Part shown: positions 49,601 to 61,160 of the stretch, piece after piece
Position numbering within the stretch: position 1 is the stretch's first letter
Layout of the letters: each line of letters opens with the position of its first letter
Source of the DNA: Heliocybe sulcata
Taxonomy: Eukaryota > Basidiomycota > Agaricomycetes > Gloeophyllales > Gloeophyllaceae
DNA length: 64,000 bases
Direction of reading: 5' to 3'
Assembly (NCBI GenBank): GCA_004369045.1
Contig: ML213510.1
Coordinates: 880,736 to 944,735, forward strand
The notes under the pieces: model-generated
Database searches by the model: none
What the model was told of the DNA's origin: nothing
Seen by the model: the letters and a program-made list of their open reading frames with translations, nothing else
Program-made: the position numbers and the translations under genes

Positions 49601-50375
49601 CCCGGTCCCTTTCGTCGAAATCGAGTACCGATTCGCGCAGACGAAACACCGGATGCACTACCAGGCGTGCACCCACTAGCAAATCCCAAACCGCATGCCA
49701 GATCGACGCGGAGGTACGAGGACGGGGCACACCGCTGCAGTCCCATCTGCGCACGGTCGTGCACAGAAAACGGAGCGAAGATCTGCGGGATCTATGCCAC
49801 AAGGCTAGATGCCTGGCATCCGGCAGGATGATATGAAAGAAGGACCACCCTCCCACCTACAGGCCACGTGGGACACGATGTAATGGGCAGAAGATACCGA
49901 GAGACAGGATCGCTCCCGCAACAGATGGGAAGCGTCGAAAACAGGCAGAAGGGCTCTGGGGCAAAGCAAAGGAGTGCTTACCACAGGCATTGCAGATGAG
50001 CTTGCCGTCGCCGTCGCGTCTCCACAGTGGGGTGTTGGTGGTTCCACAATTGGAGCATGACGGCGAGCTGTTCTGCGGTTGCGGCGTCCCATTCGTATTA
50101 TAATTATTGGAATTACCGTTCGCACCATGGCTGCCGGGGTGCGCCTGGTTCTGACTGGAGACGGGGTCGTCGAGGATGCGGATAGAGGACGCGTACGCCG
50201 TTGGTGACGACGCCTGCTGTGTCGGCGACGCGGACGGAGAGGGGCGGTCCTGCTGTTGTCGCTGGCTGTCGGCGGTGGGCGATGACGGGGAGTACTGAGA
50301 CTGGATGCGAGACAGCGGCGACAGGGACGGATGATGCATGTTCAAGATGGGCGGCTCGAGCACGACGGGCGACAT
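46622..50375 (-). CDS. Siderophore/iron GATA repressor (Urbs1/SREA/SRE family), 724 aa
   Basis: These factors repress siderophore synthesis and uptake genes when iron is plentiful. The exons 50375-49982, 49299-49067, 49011-48678 and 47835-46622 sum to exactly 725 codons. The first finger is [20 protein letters not shown] with ICNACG, then [11 protein letters not shown]. The second is [20 protein letters not shown] with ICNACG, then [16 protein letters not shown]. Between them lies the family's Cys-rich iron-sensing region, [20 protein letters not shown]. After the second finger come a basic stretch ([12 protein letters not shown]), an acidic and low-complexity region, and a C-terminal coiled coil ([20 protein letters not shown] and on). 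Introns 1 (682 bp) and 3 (842 bp) split the two fingers at the same codon and phase and are far longer than other introns here. An in-frame ATG at 50498 is an alternative start. It is probably autoregulated (see upstream sites). Confidence 0.93.
48216..48224 (+). promoter_or_regulatory. Exact SRE-type site ATCTGATAA inside intron 3 of the GATA repressor gene
   Basis: The 9-mer matches the ATCWGATAA consensus described for ascomycete SRE/SREA-type repressors. A second GATAA follows within a few bases (AAGATAACT). Its place in a long intron suggests an internal regulatory element, but function is inferred. Confidence 0.4.
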
Positions 50376-51121
50376 GGTATTATTAAGGCTATTATTTTTG
50401 CGGATGTGCGCTGCGTCGAGGGTGGCGGGAAAGTCGGGAAAGTGGAAGGTTGGTAAGAGAAGAAAGAAAGAAAGAGCAGAGCGGGAGCGGGGAGACAAGA
50501 GGGAAACCCAAACAAGATAAAACCAGATAACGCCCGATGGCCCGCTCTAGCCAATCACATACCGGCTAATTCAAATTCCCACCCTTCCAGATAACGACCC
50601 TTGGTAATCATTTGGTATTTATCGTTTATTTAATTTCACGCCTGGAAGCGACACGAAAGCAATTATCGGTTCATACTCACTGAAAATGAGAGTGCGAGAC
50701 GGAGCCCTGGGCTATCAGAGAATCTATGTGATCCCATATACTACAATTTAAGAACGATCACCTGAGTCCAGTAACCCTGTCTCAGCGGATTGGCGTCAAC
50801 TCCCGCTAGTCCAAAGTAATCCCGCTCGAAGAACACTCGTTCCGACAGCCAGGAAACATCTCACCAACTCTAACTCCTCACCATTGCCCGGGTGCTCTTC
50901 CATCCTTGGGGATTCCCATCTACTCTGTACTTGCACGATATATGAGCAGGTCGTCCTGTCCAATCAGCCTCTGCCACAGCGTACTGGACGCGTCACGATC
51001 TCCGGCCCGTTCCATATCCAGATTTTATTAATTATTCTCAATAGTCATTGGTATTTTTATTTTTATTCCCCGTCTCTCGGCGCGGCAGCTGATCCATCTC
51101 TGCCGTCGTTGCCACCGCCCG

Positions 51122-51132
51122 TGATAAGATAA
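51122..51132 (+). promoter_or_regulatory. Double GATA site TGATAAGATAA
   Basis: Two overlapping GATAA cores, about 750 bp upstream of the GATA repressor start codon. They are part of a cluster with TGATAAG at 51318 and CGATAAG at 51374. Confidence 0.35.
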
Positions 51133-52062
51133 CCATCTGTCCAGCAAGCGCAACGACATCTATCACTGCCAGGCTGGCAATGTCGCACGAGGCAAATTGT
51201 ACACACTCGCAGTTTTCCTATAAATTTGCGACCCTGGCCAGCTGAGGCTCGCCCGGGCTCGTCTGCAGCGGACGGCCGGACGCGTTGATCTGCCAGCGAG
51301 AGCGACGTTGCGGGGGTGATAAGATCAGGAGACGGAAGGAAAAGGGGAAGTGTCGCATAATGCGCTCATCGGGCGATAAGATTGCGGGATCAAACTGAAG
51401 TAGAATAGCGGGCATCGTCCTGCGCATATGATTGACGGGGGACGCTGGATCGGCGAGTCCATACGTGTGTGAGTGCGGATGTTCGTACGCAGGAGCCACG
51501 ACGTCTGAGTTATTTGATGACAACGCCGGATTGATCGCTGATACGCAGGTGCAGGGATATCATGCACATGACGGAATGACTGATGGTGCAGATGAAGCTG
51601 AGACTCTCTGGATCAGACAGGCCTGATACGTAACGTCAAATTATGGAAATGTCCATCGCGTAACTTACGAATTAGCTCTCTTGAAATACATCGGACTGTC
51701 CCTGGAAGCACAAGGCATCTCGTGCGTGAAGCTTTGAAGCTTGAAGCTTGAAAACTTGGACGCCGGCGCTCAGTACTCAGTAATCAAATGGATTAGATCA
51801 CAACAGTAACTCCAGTATACGTATCAGATATCAAGTAATTAATGAGCCCCATCTTCCCAGCAAGCGAGCGTATCCCGTAGCCACATCCCCGCTTCTCGGA
51901 TACCAGGATACAGCAGCGTGTCTACGTGACAACAGTCAACCCTGAAATCAACCAATAAAACCACAGAATTCAATATCCGACTCTAACCCCCTCTAGTCTC
52001 CTCCGCCAGGCAATATTTAACCAACCTAACCACGAAAGCGGGCACGATAATGACTAAGATGT

Positions 52063-52109
52063 GAAAAAAGAAAAGAAAAGAAAAAGAAAAAGAAAAAGGA
52101 AAAGAAAGA
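52063..52109 (+). repeat. Polypurine (GAAAA) simple repeat
   Basis: About 47 bases of only A and G, made of AAAAG/AAAAAG units. Such tracts are common in fungal promoters; nothing more can be said. Confidence 0.8.
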
Positions 52110-53690
52110 TCGGGGTTGGCTCCAAGAGCCCTTTTGTCAATGCAATCTGAAGTCTAGCAACTGTATGATGCACTATGTACCATCCGGTAATTTATTCGAT
52201 TTTTCTTCCCGGCCTATGGCCGGATATTTCATGTGGTGGCCCAATTCAAACCCCGCTCAGTATCTGGCCGGGTTTGAACCCCGCTCATTATCCGAGCGCT
52301 CTGCTGCAGAGATACGCTCAGCATCAAGTGGCATCAAAATTTACACCATCTAATGAACTGCATTTTAGAAGATTTATAGGTACATATATAGCATGCAATA
52401 CAGCCGGGTCCGCTACAAGGCTGCATTTCTATTTCCCGCCACATGTCCGGGATTTGCCGTCGAGCGTCCGATTTAATCTCCGACCTCTGGGTGTCACCAA
52501 GCAGGGAGAAGGCTTAGGCAATCTACTGACAAGTGCTGTTTGCCATCTGATATAGCTTAAGTTTGAGCATAACATTACTGAGAACACTTTCACAGAAAGG
52601 TCTGAATATATAGGTGATTCTTGAATCCAAATGCTGATACAGGTCCCGGCCATCCTATAGCGCTCTAGAGGTACAGCACTTACATTTACTTGCCAACTAT
52701 ATTTACTGATATAATACTACCATTAATCTCCTGTTCTTAATGAGCTTGAGGGATCTCTGTCACCAGGAATCAATCACAACGAGCATTTCATACTGCAGCC
52801 ACAGACGACGCCACGTTCGGGCTTTGAATGTGCTTACGGAACTCCGCTCATTATCATACACCGCAGTGAGTAGCGCCCCCGAAAGCGGGATCATCTCTGC
52901 CAACCCACGGCGATCTGATCTTCCGCTCCCTAACGCTTACCGCACCCTATAAGAAGCCCGTCGCCTCTTTCGTATGCACTCCTGCTACCGTCGCGGAATA
53001 GTCTAGCGTGCAAAAGGTCCAGACTGCAGCATAGATACCGAGCGACGGATCTTCTTACCCTCTTGGGACACCTCCACAGTCACTAGTCAAGACTCAAGTA
53101 CGCACAAGTAAGTTCCGGGAAGACCATCACATCGGGGCGGGTTTCCTGGGTAGGAATGATCTGCTGGCAGTATCAGCAGGCGCCTTCCAGCCGGAGGTGA
53201 CTGGGGTATATCCAAGTATGGTAGTTACATTGCCGTTATGGGGCTTTGTTCCTCTGTCTTTCTCTCCAAGTCCCTCAGGATTCAGGATTTTGATACTTCT
53301 GACAAACGGACCACCTGAGCCTGAGTGGCCTTAGCGCGACAAGCCCGAAGCAAAAAAGAATGGAATGTAGACTGCCTTAACATTTTTAACTCAATTTATT
53401 CGCCTGACAAGCGTCCCTCTTCCAGGGAAGGGATCTCACGTAGACCTCATGACCCCAAGACGTATGGAGACTCTCCATTCCATTTCACGCCACATAACCT
53501 GGCTACTGCACCCACCCCTCCCTCACACGGTAAAGTGCCAGGGACGAAGTCCCGCAGACCTGATGGCATAGCATAGCATACTATCACATATTCTGGAATG
53601 CAGTGGAAAGACAGCAACGAAACGTCATAAGCTACAACACGGCCCTCAAGAGTCACAGCGGCGCGGATGATGGTAAACAGAGGAGCATGG

Positions 53691-54579
53691 TTATGCCTCA
53701 GTCGTAGCCCGGGTGCGCTTCTTCGCAGCGGTGTTTTCCCTGTCGCATAAACAACATCAATAGGCGGGAGATGGAGGCGAAAGTGCCTGACAGACCTGAA
53801 CCCATTCTTGAACCGCCTGGGCACATCCTTGAGGTACCGCATCCGGCCGGAACCCGTCGTCTTTCTGCGCTTAGCCTTCTGGCCCCATTCGTATGACCGG
53901 ACCTTAGCAGAAGGGTAACCGCATTGCGCGCAGGCTGAGTGGGCCGCGAGAAGTCAGCATCAGAGATGGAAGGAAGGAAAGGTATTGGGGGGCGTAGAGG
54001 TGATTAACACACTTTTGTGCTGCCTGTGGAAGGCACGCGTGCCACAGCGGCGGCAGATCGTGTGGGTCTTCGTGTGCCGCTTACTATTTGTGCAAGGTCA
54101 AGACCGTACGTTGCGATCGGAGGTGGTTGATGGATACGGATTGAACAGTATCGTGCGGGCGATTGGGAAGACATTGATGATCGATGAATGGAACGAATGG
54201 GATCCGATCAGAAGCAGCGACTAGAGGTGCACAAGACAAGGAAACGCACCCGAAAGACGAGGTACCTATACCACGTCAAAACAGAACATATGCGCTCTGA
54301 TCAGTCTCCAGTTCCAACACTTCTGTCCACCACATAAACAAACCTTTAGTCTATCAAAGCAAACAATCAGTATTTCATTCTACCAAACAGCCCACTGTAT
54401 GCATGCATGAACGGAACGCAATCCAACAACGAGCCGAACTAAGTTCATCCGATGTGACCCAAGTCCATCCAACCCAACCATCGGCCATCCACCTCATCTC
54501 GCGGTTCATCCTGATTCACAGGCCACACAGGAGCCATAGGAAGCGTGTTCAGACAAATAAACTGGCATAGACTCACCAT
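53691..54579 (-). CDS. RPL37: 60S ribosomal protein eL37, 94 aa, with a 7-nt microexon
   Basis: A zinc-binding protein of the large cytosolic ribosomal subunit. The exons (minus strand) are 54579-54577 (ATG only), 54350-54344 (ACTAAAG, 7 nt), 54265-54250 (16 nt), 54083-54013, 53934-53796 and 53739-53691. Together they make exactly 95 codons with stop. The spliced product starts [20 protein letters not shown] and continues [60 protein letters not shown] and [14 protein letters not shown]. The four zinc cysteines are in CRRCG and CAQCG. The tiny exons are supported by perfect agreement with the invariant TKGTSSFGKRH start of this family and by AG/GT on each side. Five introns split a gene of under 300 coding bases. 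Confidence 0.92.
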
Positions 54580-55435
54580 CTTGACGTCTTGAGGATTTTG
54601 GGTGTCGTTTCGTTGCCCTCTGCGCAAGATTGAGTGCGATGCACTCGGGTGTGGCGTGTGAGTTGGCTCGCGTGGCCAAGATTGCCGCGCGCAAGTTCTC
54701 CTCCAGTGCAGTTGAACGTTGAACTTTGTCAGTTCTGACATGAATATTGGTGCTATATACTCCAGAATGCGAGAGTTAATATCCCTGCTAGTCCGCCCAT
54801 CGGCAGTTTTGACTCCGACTACGAGGCTTTCTAGCACTCGGTTGTGCCATGGATCTCAACACAGCTCGCCATACCCTTCAGATGCGTTCCAGCACCGACG
54901 TAGGCATGTCAGAGACGCTCATGCCAGAAACCATAACGTCCATGTCTGTGTTCTCACCTATCGAATACCATGCCACGAGGTAATGCCATGGACTTGTACC
55001 ATGTAAATGACGGAAGTCATGCCACTAGAACTCCCTTCACGCCCGTGCTATCTTTCACGTACGGTTCTCAGCGTATCCATTGCTTAGCGCTTCTGGCCTG
55101 TCTTCCCAATAATCACGAACAACACCACGATTACCTCGACCAAACTGAGTTGATCTTCGGTCAAACGCTGGACTGACATGTAGGCCACGCAGCACATACA
55201 GCAACTGCACGAGGCGGGTCTCCAATCGGACGGTACCCAGAGTGACTGTGAAGAAACTGGCATGGCATATGGAGCACCTGAAAATGATGAAACATCCTTC
55301 ATGGGGCTTCCCCGCCGTTGATCATGTACCCATTCACCAGAGAAAAATGATAGATTCACAGTAATAGACTGTACACGTGAAAACTCGCAATGCCTCCCGC
55401 CACGACCAAGGAGTCTGTGCCAATCGAACACGTCC
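54580..55435. other. Intergenic: RPL37 promoter side and HAUS6 3' flank
   Basis: No gene recognised. It should contain the RPL37 promoter immediately right of 54579. Confidence 0.4.
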
Positions 55436-58089
55436 TCAATCCCATCCCATACTCTGATCAGCGAGGTTAATCCGCGGAGCATCTAAAACGAAGAGTGAGC
55501 AAAGCACCCATTCGTCATCTATCCAGGATCAATCACAACTCACCAAGCAAATCAAACTGGCTGGTATCCTCCGCCCGCAGGAGGATATCCGCAAGACTCA
55601 TACTGTTTCCTTCATATTGCAGATCTTCATCAGAGTCACTGTTGCCTAGATGATGGCGCTCCTCATCGTCGGTCCACTCAGCGTCGCTCCCAACCACCGG
55701 TCCCTCCGGCGGAGGGGTTTCCAGTTCCTCATCCGAGCCCTGTCTCGGAGACCGACGGCTTGGAACTACCTTCTTTGTCTTCACGGTCGATCTTGTCATG
55801 AGACTTTCCGCAGGGCTAGGTCTCCGTCTCGGCGTAGTATACGCAGGGTTATTGAGGTCATCTTGAATGGAGGCAGACGTATCACCGATATCATCCGCAA
55901 TCTTCACGCAGCAATAAGTCAATCATACATCGTCCATCCACACAAATACGTTGGTCACCTTGTCCACTTTGCCCGCGAGTTTTCCACCGTACCCGGACGC
56001 CTTGCCTCGGGATAAAGTCAGACTGACTCGGGATTTCCGGAGAGTGCGCTTGCCGTTAGTCGTCGAAGGACTGTGCTTTGGATGGGAGGACTTAGTGCTC
56101 TTCTTTATCGGCACGTTTTGCACGCCCGTGAATTTTGGTACAATCGACTTCCGCGGAATGGACGTTGAATACGGCTTGCCCGCACTAAGTCCTGGACGCG
56201 CGGACAACGATTGCGCTGCTGAACTACGCTCTTCGTGCCCTAGTATCTCTACTGAAAAATCCCCGCTTGATTTCCCTGCTCCCCGCAAAGTGCTTTCCAC
56301 GATGTCATCACGGATCGGGAGAGCAGGAAATGCGGGAAGGAGTCTTTCACGAATATGCCTTACCCTAGCTTCTAGTAAGTCTTCGGAAGGACGAACAGCT
56401 GTCAAGGAAAGTGAAGCCAACAATTCTGACGACACAGGGGTCTGAAATCGAGCTCGAGTCACTACCGAGTGATCACAGTCAAGACACCTACATTGAAGTC
56501 GATAATAGACGCATCCGCCGAGGGGGGGGTCCACAACTCGAAAGGGCGACCGCTGATCCCTTGCTTAGGCACTCTGATTCGCTCCCGAAGCGCTTGCAAG
56601 CCCTGGCCGAGTTCATTTCCGACCCTCCGGGTCCTGGCAAGCGCATCTTGCAGAGCACGTTGTCTCCTCTTCTCCCCGTCCATCTGCCCATCCATGCTGA
56701 CCAGAGCATGGGAGCTGCTCGCTGCCGTCCGATCTTGACTCTGATTGGCTTGCACAGCCAGTTTCCTTGGCTTGTCGAACACGGATGTCGCGAGTTTGCG
56801 GATATGAACAGGGTGGTGGGCGGCTGCTGTCGTCAGCGATTGCGGCGTAACTCGCGATCCCTGTTTTAGAGTATCCCACCATGAGGAATCAGTGTGATTG
56901 CAACACTAGCGCTCACCAGCTGATTGGGATTATCCTTATTTTCCGAGGTTGCACCAGGTATTTTGCGAGCACCTCCCAGATCCTGGACAGAGGTATCAGA
57001 TCGCCGGACACCACTGGCATCCAGAAGATTGTCAAGTGCGTGCTGCCCGTCAGCGCCTTTCCAGTAACTCGTCAAGAGATCTTGCTGTCTGGTTTCAGCT
57101 AGCATCAACAAACGATTGGTGCTGAGCTTGTCGTATTTCATTTCGGCGCCGTGGTCCGAGAGGGCGAGGCGATGCTGGATATCGGTAGCGTGGCATGTTA
57201 GACATCTGCATCAGCAACCGTGCGTTCAATGCAGGCATATCTTGTACGGACACGCAACCGCTCCAGATCTGCTTGCTGTCGCAAAAGCGCCACCGCCGAC
57301 CGTTCCCATTCGCGGCGATTGGATTGCAGCGAAGTCAGCAGTTCGGCGTAATGCACCATCTGTACCTCCAGAAAAGGCTATGTGCGCATGAGGATTCTTT
57401 CGATATGATGACTGGTTACGAGGCGCTCACAGAAGCATCTGACCCCGACTCAGCCGCTGAGATTGCAGGCAGTTGCTTCAATATTATTTTGGAGAGGGCG
57501 TGGGTCGACAGCGCAAGAACGACTCTCTCGAATCTGGACAAACATTAGCGGAGCATCGGACGTCAGACTCGTAACTCTCTTACTTGTCACCAGAGCACTC
57601 CTCCAACAAGGATTTCCGCACCATGATGTCCCGCCACCACCAGGCAAGCTTGGTCTCGTGGTCCCCGTCTGCAGGCTTGTGCTTAGTGTCCTTTGCTGAT
57701 GAGCGGGCATTGCTGCCATCGGAATTCGTGCTGATGGCTTTATGCCTGATGGTTTCCAGATACTTGGTGAGAGATGCACGGAAAGCGGTAGCGTCTGTGG
57801 GTTTCAGGCAAGGGTATACAGGGAATATCTTCTATCGAGATAAGAGCAGACTATTAGCATCACATGCGCGGACTTGCAGACTCGCACTACTCACAGATCT
57901 AGCGTTTCCTTCAATCTTCCCTACTAAGAAATAGCATATGTCCTCCATGGTCTTCGCACGTTCACGGATGCCTCGCGTTTGTGGATTGAAGATATTCTCA
58001 TCGTATTCCGCGTTATTAGCGTAGGGGTAACTCAGCAGGTGTAGGTGTAGTAGCAGGAGAAGAGGTGTCGGCAGGGCGAGAAAGTCCAT
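55436..58089 (-). CDS. HAUS augmin-like complex subunit 6 (N-terminal HAUS6 domain)
   Basis: Augmin recruits gamma-tubulin to spindle microtubules and drives microtubule branching. The start at 58089 gives MDFLALPTPLLLLLHLHLLS, then NNAEYDENIFNPQTRGIRER and AKTMEDICYFLVGKIEG, as in the HAUS6 N-domain, where a conserved NxF and a YFLxxKL block occur. The next exons give YPCLKPTDATAFRASLTKYL with ETIRHKA, and a long, mostly helical middle (for example YDKLSTNRLLMLAETRQQDL and RVGNELGQGLQALRERIRVP). A basic segment (KSSHPKHSPSTTNGKRTLRK) and an acidic end (GSDAEWTDDEERHHLG) follow, then SLADILLRAEDTSQFDLL and DAPRINLADQSMGWD. About a dozen introns make inner borders approximate. A diverged fragment of it lies at 61.7 kb. 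Confidence 0.75.
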
Positions 58090-58669
58090 GGCACACGTCG
58101 GGGACGGCCTTCGGAGACGGACTGCGAGGGATTCGACCGCGCGACCCAGAACCACGTGCAATAGCACGTGAAAGATGTCAGACTTTGGAGTCACGTGTCA
58201 CAATGGCTTTTGTCTCGATATGGCTTCTCACAGCACTTCCACAATGCTTCTGTTGCTTCTGTTTTAGTTGCCATCTCAGTCCGATCGTCATTTACATCTA
58301 CGCCATATCCTTGATTTCTTTGTCTATAAGATGCTCAGTCTTTTGCTTATAGGCAGTCGCTTTTCTCCCCCATTCCCTCTCCGAATGCCCACATCCAGTA
58401 CTAGTGTTGCCTGGCAGATCTTCCACCATCCCTCTGTGTAAAACCTTCCCAGTCAATGCCGCTATCCAAACCGAGCCATTCAGCTTATGGACTCTGCATC
58501 TCCGTTTCCTATTTGTGCTCTAAAGGGCAGAAGTTCTCCGGAGCCTCAAGAGACCAGCCACTGATGCCGGAGACTTCACCCTGAATTTACCCTGAATATT
58601 CGCACAGTCAGGCCAGCGCAGTTGAGCCAGGCACAGCCAAGAGGGGGTAATTAGATTAGATAGCCACAT

Positions 58670-58678
58670 TTATCAGAT
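58670..58678 (-). promoter_or_regulatory. Exact SRE-type site (TTATCAGAT, i.e. ATCTGATAA on the minus strand)
   Basis: Matches ATCWGATAA, the SRE/SREA consensus. It lies 416 bp upstream of the siderophore transporter ATG and 36 bp from an identical second site. Confidence 0.6.
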
Positions 58679-58705
58679 ATCCGCGGACGATCGCCAATCA
58701 AATGT

Positions 58706-58714
58706 TTATCAGAT
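58706..58714 (-). promoter_or_regulatory. Second exact SRE-type site (TTATCAGAT)
   Basis: Same 9-mer, same orientation, 36 bp after the first. It is embedded in TTTATCAGATAATT, so it also has a GATAA core on the plus strand. Confidence 0.6.
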
Positions 58715-59093
58715 AATTCCAGGCCTTACCACAAGGAGCCGCTCACTCAGAGGTCTCTCCCTCGCGAGCCCGCACCTCTCACACCAGCCTGCGCTATCTG
58801 AACACGCCCACTTTTCCGCTAGAGTGCACAAGGCTGGCGGCCTACGCTAATTATCTGGACAACGTCAGGTCAGCATTCCAAGCTTGAATAGTTTCACAGG
58901 TGCTTATGGGTAGCGCACATACTCGAAACAGCCGGCGATTCATCAGCCCACCTTCCGGCGCCAATTTCTTGGCGGCCAAACGGCGGTGTGTATATATATA
59001 TCTGTCCCTTGAATTAATTTTGTCTGGGGAGCGTCTTCTTGCCCTCTTCCATCAGACTCACGAGCGCCAATCTTAGCTCGCCCTTGGTTTGCT

Positions 59094-61160
59094 ATGCCAT
59101 CCCAGAACGTTACCAAGAAGACTTCAGTCCCAAGCCTCGACCACTCTTCGGGCTCTTTCCATCTGTACGATGCAGAACCCGAGTCCCAGCGGGGCGACAT
59201 CGTCGCGGATGCGACCCTCGGCGACGGAAAGAGCCCAGGTGTCAAGCGCGTCGAGGCCATCGCTTCCAGCTTCACCAGGCTCGATCTCGTAGTGTTATTC
59301 GGTGGTATCTTCCTTATCGCCTACGCCTACGGTCTTGGTACGTCGCCGTCATTCCTAGTGAATCCCACCGCTCAAACGACCTGTAGACCAGCAGACCCGC
59401 TCCGTCTACCAGACCTACGCCACCAACTCCTACTCGACCCACTCCCTTTTGTCCACTCTCAATGTCGTCAAGGCCGTCATCGCCGCCGCCGCTCAGCCGC
59501 CCATGTCCAAGGTGGCAGACATCTTCGGTCGGCTAGAGCTCATCTCGTTCTCAGTCCTCTTCTACGTCGTCGGTACTATCATCGAGGCGGCCTCAGATGA
59601 CGTTCAGACGTACGCGGGTGGACAGGTGCGAATCAGTAGACGGACTATTATCTCATCATACTCACGCCTGTCTCCGAAGGTTCTCTACCAAATTGGCATC
59701 ACCGGTATTCAGCTACTCATCGAAGTCTTGATTGCGGACATCACTTCCCTCCGGAACCGTGTCTTCTTCTCCTACATCCCCGCCCTCCCCTTCATCATCA
59801 ACACCTGGATATCTGGCAACGTCACCTCGACTGTAATGGCCCACTCGACGTGGCAATGGGGTAAGGCTCTCGTATGCCCGGCATGATCGTCCGCTAACCA
59901 AGCTCTCAGGCGTCGGCATGTGGACCATCATCGTCCCATTCACCGCGATACCTATCATCCTCTCCCTCTACCTCGGCCAACGCCGCGCCAGACGCGCCGG
60001 AAAACTCACCTCCATCCTCCCCACCGCGCGCGCCTCCCCTCTGCAGACCCTCATCCAGCTCTTCCACACCCTCGACCTCCTCGGCACCCTCCTCCTCGCC
60101 CTCTTCCTCTCGCTTATCCTTATCCCGCTCACCATCGCAGGCGGCACCTCCTCCCGCTGGGCACACGCCGACGTCATCGTCATGCTCGTCATCGGCTTCC
60201 TCCTCATCCCCGTCTTCATCCTCTGGGAGCTCAAGGGCGCGAGGCACCCCATCGTGCCCTTCGGCCTGCTCCGCGACCGCAGCATCCTCGCCGGGCTCTG
60301 GGTCGCCCTCAGCCTGAACCTGTGCTGGTACCTCCAGGGCGCGTACCTCTACACCCTCCTCCTCGTCTCCTTCGACGCCTCCGTCACCACCGCCACCCGC
60401 GTCACGTCCCTCTACTCCTTCTGCTCCGTCATCGCCGGCGTCCTCCTCGGCTTCGTCTTCCGCTACGTGCGGTACATCAAGTGGTTCGCGGTCGCGGGCA
60501 CGCTGTTCTTTATCATGGCGCTCGGGTTGATGGTGCGCTACCGCTCTGGCGAGCACGGCGGCCTGGCGGGATTGATCGGGGCGCAGGTCGCGCTGGGCGT
60601 CGCGGGCGGGTTCTTCCCGTACCCCGTCCAGGCGCTCGTGCAGGCTGCGACGAAGCACGAGCATGTTGCTGTCATCACCGCATTGTACCTGACGATGTAC
60701 CAGATTGGCAGTGCATTTGGCAGTACGTCCTTTCCGTCTCTTGCGTCCCTCCTGTTCACTAATTTTGCGACTGGCTTTAGACACGATTTCCGGTGCGATC
60801 TGGTCCAACACCCTCCCGTCCAAGCTCTCGGAGTACCTAGGCCCCATCAACGCGACGCTCGTCCCCTCGGCGTACAACGCCCCTTTGACGTTCATCCTCT
60901 CCTACCCCGTCGGCACGCCCGAGCGCACGGCTGTCGTCCGCGCGTACAACGAGACGCAGCGCTACCTGGCGATCACGGGCGTGTGTCTCGCGGTTCCGCT
61001 GTTCGTTGCGGCGTGTTGCCTGAGGAATCCAAGGTTGGGCGACTTGCAGGCGCTGCCTGAGGCGGAGAGGAATCTGGGTAGGAAGGATCGGGTGAGTGTG
61101 CGGGAGCATACTGTAGATGCGGATGCGGATGCGAAGGTGGATGAGAGTGCGTCAGCTTAA
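59094..61160 (+). CDS. MFS siderophore-iron transporter (SIT/ARN family)
   Basis: These 14-helix H+ symporters import ferric siderophores such as ferrichrome. The protein begins MPSQNVTKKTSVPSLDHSSG, then a cytosolic lead and the family-typical VKRVEAIASSFTRLDLVVLF helix 1. Further exons give STLNVVKAVIAAAAQPPMSK with VADIFGRLE (the MFS loop 2-3 motif), VLFYVVGTIIEAAS and TYAGGQVLYQIGITGIQLLI. Then come IADITSLRNRVFFSYIPALP, FIINTWISGNV and WQWGVGMWTIIVPF. The large exon from about 59911 carries the remaining helices, including SSRWAHADVIVMLVIGFLLI and LYTLLLVSFDASVTTATRV. The C-terminal part has NTISGAIWSNTLPSKLSEYL, and the acidic tail ends KVDESASA. About five introns interrupt it. Promoter sites predict repression by the GATA factor at 46.6-50.4 kb when iron is abundant. 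Confidence 0.93.

Larger units (their letters stand above)
50376..53690. other. Upstream region of the GATA repressor, with a GATA-site cluster
   Basis: No gene was recognised in 3.3 kb. GATAA-type sites occur at 50514, 50525, 50589, 51122, 51127, 51318 and 51374 (for example TGATAAGATAAC and GGTGATAAGATCAG), which could be bound by the factor itself. An A/G-only tract lies at 52063-52109. A short repeat with AACCCCGCTCA occurs twice near 52235-52290. Frames near 52165-52555 look like chance. Confidence 0.45.
58090..59093. other. Divergent region between HAUS6 and the siderophore transporter
   Basis: A 1-kb promoter region. It holds the two SRE-type sites listed next, further GATA cores (near 58657 and 58850, TTATCTGG), and no gene. 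Confidence 0.5.

Noticed and set aside
59906-60895. Long 329-aa minus-strand frame rich in Glu and Asp
   Set aside because: It lies antisense to the large exon of the siderophore transporter. The long frame follows from GC-rich third positions.
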